NCBI GenBank assembly: GCA_040954595.2
Contig: CM082577.2
Coordinates: forward strand, 1,550,001-1,614,000
Source of the DNA: Balanoglossus misakiensis
Lineage: Eukaryota > Hemichordata
Length of the DNA stretch: 64,000 bases
Reading direction: 5' to 3'
Both the position numbers and the translations under genes were made by a program. The number at the start of each line of letters is the position of its first letter. Position 1 is the first letter of the stretch. Below are positions 52,393 through 55,964 of this stretch, piece by piece. The notes under the pieces are model-generated. The model made no database searches and was not told where the DNA came from. It was given only the letters and a program-made list of their open reading frames with translations.

Positions 52393-54411
52393 TGGTGAAA
52401 TCTCTTGCTTTGGTTTGGAAGGCTGTGTCCTAAGACTATGTATCTTAATCCCATCGCTAGAACCTGAACAACTTTCTTCAATTTGTCCTTGTGTAGGCAT
52501 TTGACCAAAGACCTTTGTATATTTGGTCTGCTCATTCTGCAGCACTGTTGTTGGTTCTGCTGACTCTCGTTTCAGTGACTTCACAGGCTGAGCACCGTTC
52601 TTCTCTTTTGCAGTGGTCTGTCCGAACTGTACAGGAGGGACTTCTTCCTGCTTTACATGCACTGGTTTTGACTCTTCATCCCTCTTCTTTTGTGTTGTCA
52701 TCTCTTTGGCATTCACAGTCTGTGGCACTTTTTGTTCTTGATTTTCTGATTGTTGACCTCTGTCTTTCCCTGCAATAACTGGCTGTTGTTGTAGTTTCTG
52801 TTGCTGCAATTCGTCACTAGCTGCATGTTGAAAATCAGGCCCTTGTCCCTCCATCTTTCCATCAACAGGTTCTTTTGACTGAGATTGAACACTGTGTTTC
52901 TGTGGGTGTCCACTTTGCTGCTGTTGAAGTTCTTGATGCTCTGTTCCTTGCAGATGAACTGGTCCAGTTGACTGTCTGACTACAGTCTCTTCGGTGATAC
53001 CTTCTTTCCGTTCAATTTTCTGAGGAGATGATTCTGTCTGTGGTACTACTTGACTCTCTGCAGGTATTGGCTGAATTTCTGGTGTTTGCTGGCTTTGTGT
53101 CTTCTCACCTGCCTGAATGAGAGGTGGTTGCTGTGCATCAACAGTCTGTAACTGGGTGCTCTGTGTCTGTCGCTGTTCTGGTTCTACACCACTCTGATCA
53201 CTTGAAGCTTGCTGAGTTTCCATAGACGGCAACTGGGTGTTCTGTGATGGCTGCTGTACTGTGTTTACACCAGTCTGGTCAAGAGATGGAGGCTGTGACA
53301 CCATACTTGTGGGTTGAGAAGTCTGTGGTTGTTGCTGTTGCTGCTGTAACTCAGAACGCGGCTCTTGTGTCTGATGACTAGGTTGCTGCGTTTCTACAAT
53401 TTGTTGTGGTTGAGCATTCGGCGGTGACTGCAGGCCTTGGTTTATGCCCCTCTGCACCTCATCAAGGGACGGTGGTTGTCCAGCCATACTTTGAGGTGGG
53501 GTAGTTTGTGGCTGCTGATATTGCTGCTGTTGCTGCCATGACTGTTGTTGGGAACCTGGCATGAAACTCTGCTGAGGCTGCTGAAACCCTGGTTGCGGCA
53601 TTTGTCCTCCCGGCACCTGTCCAATCTGGCCAGCCATGGACTGCATGAACTGCATGAACATAGCTTGAAGTTGTTCCGCAGGCATTTGCTGAAACATGCT
53701 CATCATGGGCTGCCCAAGCAAACTTGGATCTGGAACTCCTTGCCCAGGGTTTGGCTGAGGAGTATGATAAGGGGGATTATTACCGTCTCCTTGTCCATAT
53801 TGCGGGGCTGCTGGTACATTCTGGTTGATATTGGTAACACCTGGAGTTGGACCCGATGGACAAAATTTTAATAAATATGATATGTTCATTCTAAATTTGA
53901 AAATATTGAAGAATACGTATTCACACCAATTAATGCCTGAATGCAACGCACATGAACCCAACAATGGCTATTTTTGTGCAAAGAGCAGCTTCGGCAATTT
54001 GATATTAAAATCTAGTAAATAAATTTGTGTTCTTTCACTATAAATTAAATAATATTAACAATGTGACTACAAGAACAAAGAAATTGATTGTGTTTGTCAA
54101 TTTTTATTTTTATGTGACAACAGTAATAATAACAACAACATCAACATCCTATACCCTGATCAATAGGATTTCTCTGTTCCCTTGTGCATACACTTATACA
54201 ACATGCAAACAAGATTGTTCTTTTTCCAGGCACTCATAGAACATACAATTAAATCACAAGTCCTACCTATCAGTGGACCAGGGCCATGAGTTTCCTCAGC
54301 TCCTTGTGACTGTAATTTTCGCAGTTTGTGTCCACAATGGGGACAAAACATAGGATTTGCTTCAATAATTGGGTTTTTGCATTGGTCACAAACCAGATGT
54401 GAACCCTCCAT
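6164..54411 (-). CDS. RNF213: E3 ubiquitin ligase/AAA+ ATPase RNF213 (mysterin), whole gene
   Basis: One gene of 87 coding exons, 86 usable per transcript, about 6,150 codons; consecutive splice phases agree from ATG 54411 to TAG 6164. RNF213 is a giant cytosolic ATPase and ubiquitin ligase; the human protein has about 5,200 residues, is linked to moyamoya disease, coats lipid droplets and ubiquitylates bacterial lipopolysaccharide. Recognised in order: zinc ribbon, Q-rich region, ZC3H7/HELZ-like Cys-rich module, CBM20-like region, stalk with UBA-like insert, P-loops GVGKS, GETGCGKT and GKPGSSKS with their DE motifs, a C3HC4 RING, an RZ finger and the C-terminal region. Many stretches are near identical to the vertebrate protein, such as NLYESLYDALNQYYV and GLGTHRVKCRVH. 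The start has a strong context (ACAATGG). The extra length lies mainly in exon 2 and exon 21. Exon coordinates are in the block entries. Confidence 0.95.
6425..6545 (+). repeat. Dispersed repeat family A, copy 3 (in last RNF213 intron)
   Basis: This copy contains CATATGCAAATTTAGC, CCAATAACAGATTTCACTGG and AAGTGCACCACCACATGGTC, matching the copies at 5084, 5985 and 24573. It lies between the last two RNF213 coding exons. Confidence 0.65.
11241..12491 (-). CDS. RNF213: RNF213 exons 73-75: RZ zinc finger with duplicated core exon
   Basis: Exon 73 (12457-12491, only 35 bp) encodes ECPNGHPYTIGD, the Cys and His of the RZ finger. It is followed by two alternative copies of exon 74 (12010-12107 and 11839-11939), each supplying CGRPxGLGxCKDCGxxIGG, and by exon 75 (11241-11397) encoding DTTQTGHILGAPERR and a helical segment. 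Human RNF213 has a single equivalent (CPNGHP, then CGRP and CxxC, then TQTGHVLG). The RZ finger, shared with ZNFX1, is established as the part of RNF213 needed for ubiquitylating lipid A. Exon 73 ends in phase 0 and exon 75 needs phase 2, which each copy alone provides. Confidence 0.93.
11839..11939 (-). CDS. RNF213: RNF213 exon 74b: RZ-finger core, second alternative copy (101 bp)
   Basis: 101 bp, phase 0 to phase 2, with acceptor TTGCTGTAG and donor GTAAGT. It encodes CGRPNGLGQCKDCGAEIGG and a tail ending GNRLART. It is separated from 74a by an intron of 70 nt (11940-12009). If both copies were joined the second would be read out of frame, so the two are best read as mutually exclusive exons. 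Confidence 0.88.
12010..12107 (-). CDS. RNF213: RNF213 exon 74a: RZ-finger core, first alternative copy (98 bp)
   Basis: 98 bp, phase 0 to phase 2, with acceptor TTGTCAG and donor GTAAGT. It encodes CGRPYGLGVCKDCGQQIGG and a tail ending GNKIART. It is the copy nearer exon 73. All Cys positions of the RZ finger are kept. It differs from copy 74b mainly at synonymous sites in the core and at residues in the loop after IGG. Confidence 0.9.
12583..15820 (-). CDS. RNF213: RNF213 exons 65-72: E3 shell between RING and RZ finger
   Basis: Exons 15569-15820, 15190-15301, 14563-14991, 14047-14163, 13837-13959, 13486-13539, 13005-13199 and 12583-12661. About 450 residues, helical. Recognisable stretches are FFMELVSRYCFAEGEPPEPE, DPNPVVRSFLLQLLLRSR, SIRSKWPKIFLVKQLCRRYG, RHPRLDWIMPPE, LLLTIYREMTMCHANKY and NSFFPTMHEDLLLEA. 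They align in order with the vertebrate segment linking RING and RZ finger. Exon 70 is only 54 bp. No zinc ligands are obvious here. Phases are continuous with the RING exon (2) and RZ exon (1). Confidence 0.92.
16180..16362 (-). CDS. RNF213: RNF213 exon 64: RING finger (C3HC4)
   Basis: A single 183-bp exon carries the whole RING: ECEVC, PCEHVFCLNC and ICPKC, giving Cys at positions 1-3, His at 4 and Cys at 5-8. An Ile follows in IKEW before the last Cys pair, as is usual for E2-binding RINGs. About residues 4923-4983. In vertebrate RNF213 the RING is the eponymous domain, though it is reported as dispensable for some of the ligase activity. Acceptor: a long T tract then TCTAG. Donor: AAG followed by GTATGT. 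Confidence 0.97.
16638..18925 (-). CDS. RNF213: RNF213 exons 59-63: helical segment before the RING
   Basis: Exons 18765-18925, 18101-18301, 17468-17673, 16967-17075 and 16638-16738. The peptide includes RELEDFMRCYLSDFVRMV, IPGIHVSYHRIHGRLDGYSQ, WLKRVQDARPIVERIL, RICMLKLFVDHVCPPDSKVG and LGEHVNLKCVKHMKVIEKVL, in the order of the vertebrate region between the AAA core and RING. To keep frame, exon 60 (18101-18301) must end at ATG with a GC donor (GCAAGT), so intron 17674-18100 is a GC-AG intron. Insertion into intron 59-60 of unrelated sequence (18480-18740) does not affect the frame. Confidence 0.9.
17674..18100 (-). other. RNF213: GC-AG intron in RNF213
   Basis: On the minus strand the exon ends CAAATG and the intron begins GCAAGTATC; it ends CACATAG. 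Using the nearby GTATC instead would leave phase 1, whereas the next exon (VLDAKALRALL) requires phase 0. GC donors followed by AAGT are the known minor class of U2 introns. Confidence 0.75.
19103..21099 (-). CDS. RNF213: RNF213 exons 55-58: post-AAA region with acidic linker
   Basis: Exons 20836-21099 (or 20827-21099), 20134-20481, 19792-19933 and 19103-19434. Exon 55 starts GGKWLSVHIDELRPPHANLP (vertebrate WQSVHIDDLRR). An acidic, probably disordered linker follows (ENAMDLEEPREAEGNEAAE), then TSALLKNCIHAATAMLED and FRRAIWQSLVGTVTPLLAEV. Exon 55 has two in-frame donors 9 nt apart, GTGAGT at 20835 and GTTTGA at 20826, so a three-residue isoform difference is possible; GTGAGT is the better consensus. 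The linker length differs from vertebrates, as expected of a disordered segment. Confidence 0.88.
21455..25664 (-). CDS. RNF213: RNF213 exons 47-54: AAA4 to AAA5/AAA6 region
   Basis: Exons 25579-25664, 24682-24814, 24103-24296, 23735-23926, 23221-23347, 22601-22807, 22042-22184 and 21455-21681. This is among the best conserved parts of the gene: SRYLLVLTENYAALGILQQQ, IIFGSSFPKDQEYTQ, CRNINRIKVCMETGR, NLYESLYDALNQYY, GGQRYVDLGLGTHRVKCRVH, ERFPIPLINRLEKHFL and LQCATPDAVARLS. It lines up with the vertebrate part after the second strong P-loop and belongs to the degenerate C-terminal AAA+ units. No complete Walker A motif was seen in this block. Confidence 0.94.
22541..22561. repeat. AAAC tetranucleotide microsatellite
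   Basis: Five consecutive AAAC units in RNF213 intron 52. Confidence 0.9.
22985..23060 (-). repeat. Dispersed repeat family A, inverted fragment
   Basis: GATTAAAGGAGTACGATCAC and ACATATGCCCATATATGGTT match, in inverted orientation, the right half of the copy at 5084-5250. It lies in RNF213 intron 51. Confidence 0.6.
24573..24665 (+). repeat. Dispersed repeat family A, copy 4
   Basis: TTCATTGGGTGACGGGACG, AAGTGCACCACCGTATGTCA and AGAGGTGACCGTATATTTTA match copies at 5985 and 6425. It lies just downstream of RNF213 exon 48, in intron 48. Confidence 0.6.
24824..24843. repeat. CA microsatellite
   Basis: Dinucleotide ACACAC run in RNF213 intron 47, about 10 bp upstream of exon 48 on the minus strand. 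A second CA run is at 25553-25572, next to the donor of exon 47. Confidence 0.85.
25919..27598 (-). CDS. RNF213: RNF213 exons 42-46: AAA+ unit with GKPGSSKS P-loop (AAA4)
   Basis: Exons 27376-27598, 27019-27189, 26755-26927, 26405-26533 and 25919-26084. Exon 42 carries the Walker A GKPGSSKS after VCIELRIPLFLV, near residue 3614. Exon 43 carries the Walker B VSVVVLDEVGLAEDSPKMPL. Exon 44 has GISNWALDPAKMNRGI, the sensor/arginine region, and exon 45 KEFFGLRDFY. All are almost identical to vertebrate RNF213 AAA4, one of the units thought to hydrolyse ATP. Catalytic Lys, Asp and Glu are all present, so an active site is expected. Confidence 0.96.
27803..27890. repeat. TGAA/TCAA tetranucleotide microsatellite
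   Basis: GAATGAATAAAT units pass into nine or more TCAA units, just downstream of RNF213 exon 41 (left border 27909). Variable length would bring it very close to the splice donor. Confidence 0.9.
27909..29562 (-). CDS. RNF213: RNF213 exons 37-41: linker between AAA3 and AAA4
   Basis: Exons 29480-29562, 29140-29273, 28848-28934, 28396-28545 and 27909-28072. Sequences include GLGYHIKAEQTDDKLG, IPLRQLVYRVQALPPSMLPL, WDFGQLSSEIEELYIKQIV, CSFVSLRDVERTMNVLVWF, an acidic run (HEDDDEEDE) and LALVLALGVCYHACLQEE. They follow vertebrate RNF213 closely (PLRQLVYRVHALPPSLIPLV; FVSLRDVERC). Phases are 2, 1, 0, 0, 0 on entry. Intron 41 holds a TGAA-type tetranucleotide tract and intron 40 holds repeat family B. 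Confidence 0.93.
28190..28300 (-). repeat. Dispersed repeat family B, copy 1
   Basis: Read on the minus strand it contains GCCGAGGGAAACAGACTGT, GGGTGACTCACAGTACTGAG and CACCCTCATGGCCAATCA. The same blocks in the same order occur on the plus strand at about 42290-42450. It lies in RNF213 intron 40. Confidence 0.65.
29712..31737 (-). CDS. RNF213: RNF213 exons 32-36: AAA+ unit with GETGCGKT P-loop (AAA3)
   Basis: Exons 31589-31737, 31161-31355, 30686-30808, 30295-30421 and 29712-29950. Exon 33 encodes PHPYIFFNHDHNSMTFLGF (vertebrate PHPYVFFNDDHTTMTFIGF). Exon 35 encodes CGIPVIVMGETGCGKT, a perfect Walker A near residue 3257. Exon 36 encodes VLFFDEANTTEAIGLIKE, the Walker B with catalytic Glu, and KIVAACNPYR, the sensor-1 region. 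Key residues of the ATPase are intact. Exon 32 contains an acidic segment (DTEEEDAGEEEE) before the conserved part. A small inverted-repeat element sits in intron 33. Confidence 0.96.
30877..31046. mobile_element. Short inverted-repeat element (MITE-like), 170 bp
   Basis: Ends are CAGTGAAACCTGT and ACAGGTTTCACTG, perfect 13-bp terminal inverted repeats. The inside contains repeated blocks (CCTTAATAGAGAGGTGTCCT, CCCTAATAGAGAGGTGTCCT). It has no coding capacity. Target-site duplication is unclear. It sits in RNF213 intron 33. Confidence 0.75.
32171..35479 (-). CDS. RNF213: RNF213 exons 24-31: N-terminal AAA+ units with GVGKS P-loop
   Basis: Exons 35373-35479, 34977-35121, 34500-34695, 33976-34210, 33568-33744, 33146-33263, 32575-32746 and 32171-32345. 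Exon 24 has LPSYDEVLICTPNTTLEE (vertebrate LPTYDEVLLCTPATTFEE) and exon 25 has NADQLDYEVSTKAEE. Exon 27 has VVTSTRAGVGKSLVVTRL, a P-loop of the GxxGxGKS type near residue 2812. Exons 30-31 have FQRAYQYL and HCGIADPSWAELRHFVWFLN. The vertebrate counterpart of this P-loop (ERAGVGKS) is thought to belong to AAA2; the domain number is from memory of the family. Confidence 0.93.
35190..35350. repeat. Degenerate ACTT-type simple repeat
   Basis: Many imperfect TTACTTACT units in RNF213 intron 24. The donor-like TTAC motif recurs many times here (TTACTT is GTAA on the other strand), next to the real donor at 35371-35372. Confidence 0.8.
35668..37422 (-). CDS. RNF213: RNF213 exons 21-23: stalk end with long insertion
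   Basis: Exons 36419-37422 (1,004 bp), 36015-36139 and 35668-35742. The start (ILSGVTRLAAAYIKLCAAGN) and LNHYTTEQLVILRQELAKM match the vertebrate stalk, as does SLEHLGYTLRYLA in exon 22. Between them lie roughly 190 residues with no equivalent in the human protein as I know it: an acidic disordered stretch, a UBA-like segment (36664-36800), then a Ser/Thr-rich stretch. Exon 21 is a phase 0 to phase 2 exon in one piece, so the insertion was not built from added small exons here. Confidence 0.88.
36664..36800 (-). other. RNF213: UBA-like segment inserted in RNF213
   Basis: About residues 2456-2500 of the predicted protein. Three predicted helices: IEQFISQMYDQGM, EDLAKASLKYLS and DIDKAMAWCYQN. 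The spacing and the DIDKAMAW motif resemble the third helix of ubiquitin-associated domains (typical N-h-E-x-A-h-x-W-L). Flanked on both sides by acidic low-complexity sequence, as an independent domain on linkers would be. The match is by eye only; an ordinary stalk helix pair is the alternative. Confidence 0.5.
37848..40636 (-). CDS. RNF213: RNF213 exons 16-20: stalk, C-terminal half
   Basis: Exons 40050-40636, 39665-39824, 39047-39264, 38373-38516 and 37848-38048. Matches to the vertebrate stalk are clear: IRKRIQQIEQYHTLERRLDA (vertebrate IKDRVEQIKEYHHLHQAVHA), VFVDLAMISAGETDLEVDRV, WLKGVKESHGSVETSSL, AINFCGVYTV and EVERFTE. Exon 18 starts within a longer open frame; the acceptor CATTGCAG at 39265-39266 is the one that keeps phase with exon 17. 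Exon 20 includes an acidic run (EEDEDEDDD). Predicted all-helical. Confidence 0.9.
41069..47234 (-). CDS. RNF213: RNF213 exons 7-15: stalk, N-terminal half
   Basis: Exons 46969-47234, 46355-46567, 44681-44882, 44091-44164, 43397-43727, 43029-43127, 42482-42598, 41852-42050 and 41069-41416. All phases are continuous (0, 2, 2, 0, 2, 0, 0, 0, 1). Conservation to vertebrates is weaker than in the motor but recognisable: LLSRLLEKSWPHPV (vertebrate LSAVITKSWPRTA) and VQKVLDGSILVYELRLIIDN (vertebrate VGDLLSGTILVGQLELIIK). This is the helical arm of RNF213. Weak conservation and short exons make individual borders less secure than elsewhere. Confidence 0.85.
42285..42455 (+). repeat. Dispersed repeat family B, copy 2, with T and G homopolymers
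   Basis: GCCTCGGGAAACAGTCTGT, then a T8-G12 tract at 42361-42380, then GACTCACAGTCTCTCGGG and TGCCCTCATGGCCAGTCAAC. It matches the inverted copy at 28190-28300. It lies in RNF213 intron 13, right next to exon 13. Confidence 0.65.
44240..44410 (+). mobile_element. tRNA-derived SINE (5'-truncated)
   Basis: GTGGGTTCAAGACG resembles a Pol III B box. It is followed by GTGCCCTTGAGCAAGGCATT, the 'TGTCCTTGGGCAAGGCACTT' tail known from tRNA-derived SINEs of marine invertebrates, and ends near an A-rich stretch (GATAAAATAAAAAC). No clear A box. It is in RNF213 intron 9. Confidence 0.65.
45735..46345. mobile_element. TTAA-flanked inverted-repeat element, 611 bp
   Basis: The left end is TTAAAGCCACAGTATTTCTC and the right end, on the opposite strand, is TTAAAGCCCCAGTATTTCTC. 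The inverted ends therefore match at 21 of 22 positions including flanking TTAA. TTAA target duplication is typical of piggyBac-like elements. Inside are a 28-bp perfect palindrome and no convincing transposase. The right end stops 9 bp before the donor of RNF213 exon 8. Confidence 0.7.
45887..45914. repeat. 28-bp perfect palindrome
   Basis: ATGACTTTCTGTCC is followed without spacer by its exact reverse complement. It lies inside the TTAA-flanked element. It may be the joint of a smaller nested palindromic element. Confidence 0.85.
47842..50937 (-). CDS. RNF213: RNF213 exons 3-6: basic linker and CBM20-like region
   Basis: Exons 50828-50937, 49877-50122, 48767-48963 and 47842-48131. Exon 3 and the start of exon 4 encode a very lysine-rich linker (IKIKNKDKK, KNRKKDQRKDSKK). 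From VNINFYAWLSPTFGYDSKKD the sequence follows vertebrate RNF213 (ITVYFHAIVSRHFGFNPDLH), including MEYKYQVVAPDGNFLWEY and VWNRYDDVLYP. This corresponds to the N-arm that holds a CBM20-type carbohydrate-binding fold in vertebrates, linked to glycogen or lipid-droplet targeting. Aromatic residues expected of CBM20 are present, but binding cannot be judged from sequence by eye. Confidence 0.82.
48430..48640 (-). mobile_element. tRNA-derived SINE
   Basis: On the minus strand: TAGTCCATTGGTTAGAGCAG (A-box-like), CTCATGATC in the anticodon-arm position, GTGGGTTCCAGGCC (B box), then GTGTCCTTCGGCAAGGCACT. This is the layout of a tRNA-derived SINE. The tRNA part does not fold as a full functional tRNA by eye. 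It lies in RNF213 intron 5. Confidence 0.72.
51244..53840 (-). CDS. RNF213: RNF213 exon 2: giant Q-rich exon with ZC3H7/HELZ-like zinc module
   Basis: 2,597 bp in one exon, about residues 49-914. The first part is rich in Pro, Gln and Met (MFQQMPAEQLQAMFMQFMQS), then a long Gln/Ser/Glu-rich disordered stretch with two polyglutamine runs. The last third is folded: FKLVCDMC, SHWSKGC, then C-x8-C-x5-C-x3-Y, then EYHVWIAEERGLF. The human protein has a shorter disordered N-terminus and, as far as I recall, no such module. The acceptor after ACTCCAG at 53841-53842 keeps phase 1 with exon 1; the open frame runs slightly further upstream but not to a better site. Donor AAAGATGAG followed by GTAAGT. 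Confidence 0.85.
51485..51795 (-). other. RNF213: ZC3H7/HELZ-like Cys-rich module in RNF213 N-terminus
   Basis: About residues 730-833. It has a CxxC (VCDMC), a HxxxxC (HWSKGC), a CC pair, WTVIRPKPKHVQPYFC and a CCCH-like C-x8-C-x5-C-x3-Y followed by E-Y-H-V-W and EERG. The pattern FQFKLVCxxC ... RPxP ... CxFAY/H ... ExxVWxxER is one I know from ZC3H7A/B and the N-termini of HELZ and HELZ2, which are RNA-associated proteins. The last CCCH ligand is Tyr rather than His, so zinc binding at that site may be altered or use the nearby His. Confidence 0.65.
52327..52390 (-). repeat. RNF213: Pure CAA polyglutamine repeat in RNF213
   Basis: About 21 uninterrupted CAA codons (TTG on the plus strand) encode polyglutamine near residues 532-553. 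A second, mixed CAG/CAA run of about 14 codons lies at 51995-52035. An uninterrupted coding trinucleotide run of this length is expected to vary between individuals. Confidence 0.95.
54267..54411 (-). CDS. RNF213: RNF213 exon 1: start codon and zinc ribbon
   Basis: ATG at 54411-54409 in strong context (A at -3, G at +4). It encodes CDQCKNPIIEANPMFCPHCG, a CxxC-x11-CxxC zinc ribbon, at residues 8-27. Human RNF213 also begins with such a ribbon (CPSC ... CSQC), which supports both the start and the gene identity. The donor GTAGGACTTG follows in phase 1. The exon extends into the 5' UTR to 54436, where TTGCAG gives an acceptor, so there is at least one upstream non-coding exon. Confidence 0.92.
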
Positions 54412-54436
54412 TGTCTTCCCTGGCAGTGGTAGTCAC
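54412..54436 (-). other. RNF213: RNF213 5' UTR part of exon 1, with upstream splice acceptor
   Basis: On the minus strand, AGAATTGCAG precedes GTGACTACCACTGCC and then the start codon. The AG fits a splice acceptor. If right, the promoter lies well upstream and 54437 to about 58694 is the first intron. Confidence 0.55.
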
Positions 54437-54982
54437 CTGCAATTCTGAATAATAAATCAAATCGAACTCAGGAGTCAGGCTGAATTATCTTCAATTATTA
54501 AAATATATGGATGGTTAGATATATATACTTGTAGTGTGACAATGAAAACTGACTATCTACTTGTGACAAAGTGCTATATGGTATGCATGGTACGTGTGAA
54601 ATTTACCTTTACAGTGGACAAATCTGTCACATGAACATTTCTACATGTACATGCACTGCGTCATGAGTCCAAAGTACAACTCTAGGCTCTTCATAAAATA
54701 CATAGAATGCCTGTTCATTCTGAACCCCAATTATGTTGAATTTTTATTCCGTTTTATACAAAGGCTGGGCGGGACCTGGCACAGACCCTCCCAAGTAAAT
54801 TACCTATTACCCAGAAATGCACAGCATAAGCATTGTCTTTTGACATTGAGTACCAGGAAACAAATCTAGGTGAAAAGGTTACAGTGAGTGGGCGTAGTGT
54901 TTGAGAGGTGTTCACTGGAAATGTTGATCAATTCCTACTCAACTTTATTCATGTACATGTACCTATGCAAAATTAATTTAAT

Positions 54983-54990
54983 GTTCGAAT
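54983..54990. repeat. Left target-site duplication of hAT-like element (GTTCGAAT)
   Basis: GTTCGAAT directly precedes the element end CAGGGATCGCG and recurs exactly at 55957-55964 after the other end. Confidence 0.9.
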
Positions 54991-55956
54991 CAGGGATCGC
55001 GTTAACGCAGAATTCCGCGTCCGGGACGCAAGCTTTTTTGCTGGGACGCGGGTTCACTTTGATGTCTGCGTCCGGGGAACCCCAGCTGAGCGCACACTGC
55101 AATAATTAATGATCGTCTTGTAATTTTAATTTGTTTATTCAAAAACGCTTTTACGGCTTGCTAATCCAGAAGATTGACACTTGTAAACAAAAACAAAGTG
55201 TGAAATAATCATTTGACTAAAGCATGTTAGAGTTTTCCTGACAACAAAAGAAAAACTGGCTTCGTTTTTTCTTTGGCAGGTCCGCCAATTGCCTTGTCAA
55301 CAAGTTGTGAACGATGTGTCATTAATTAGGGGCCGATGTCGAGAGCGGGTGGTCGCGCGCGATCGCGGGACGTACCCATGCAGCCGGCCGACTGCATCGA
55401 GCGGTGGACCCGATGTACCGCGCACGGTCAATCGAACGCGCGCGACCTTGTTTTCGACAGTTCAGCGGGTGTCTTTGTTGACTCTCTCGTTCTATGTGTT
55501 TGATTTCCGCAAAAAAGAGAACATTTCTCGCTATGGGGGCAAAACTCGTCAACGATCAGAACACTCTGACAACGATAGCTATGCATCGCTTCCTCACTGT
55601 GGTTCAGGGGGCTCTCCCTCCGCGATTTTATTGTTTGTTTGTTTGTTGTTGTTGTTGTTGTTGTTGTTGTTATTGATTGGCAAAATCTTTTTCTCAAGCT
55701 ATGTCAAACTTCAATGAACAGAAAGCCAGAAGGAAATTACTTTATAATAAAAAATGAAACGTTCATAGAAAATGAAAATAAATGTGGAAATACACTTAAA
55801 GTGTGATGTTGACTTCGCCAGTAAGTGTGTGGCGAGTACGTATGTGTTATAATATATTGAAAAAATGGGGACCCACAAAAATATTTAGGGACCCCTGATT
55901 TTCACAAGGAAGGGGTCCCAGGGACCCCAAGATTTTGAGGCCTAGCGCAATCCCTG
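54991..55956. mobile_element. Non-autonomous hAT-like DNA transposon, 966 bp
   Basis: The ends are CAGGGATCGCG and, on the opposite strand, CAGGGATTGCG (10 of 11 identical). Both flanks carry the 8-bp duplication GTTCGAAT. An 8-bp duplication and ends beginning CAGGG are typical of the hAT superfamily. The inside is CpG-rich at 55320-55450 and has a TTG/GTTT tract at about 55630-55672. Its open frames (up to 142 codons) do not look like a transposase, so it probably depended on an enzyme supplied elsewhere. It sits in the presumed first intron of RNF213. Confidence 0.85.
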
Positions 55957-55964
55957 GTTCGAAT
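55957..55964. repeat. Right target-site duplication of hAT-like element (GTTCGAAT)
   Basis: Exact copy of 54983-54990, immediately after the terminal CCCTG of the element. Confidence 0.9.

Noticed and set aside
55289-55717. A 142-codon plus-strand open frame inside the hAT-like element
   Set aside because: Composition is driven by a CpG-rich block and a TTG repeat (poly-Leu end); no transposase motifs were seen.
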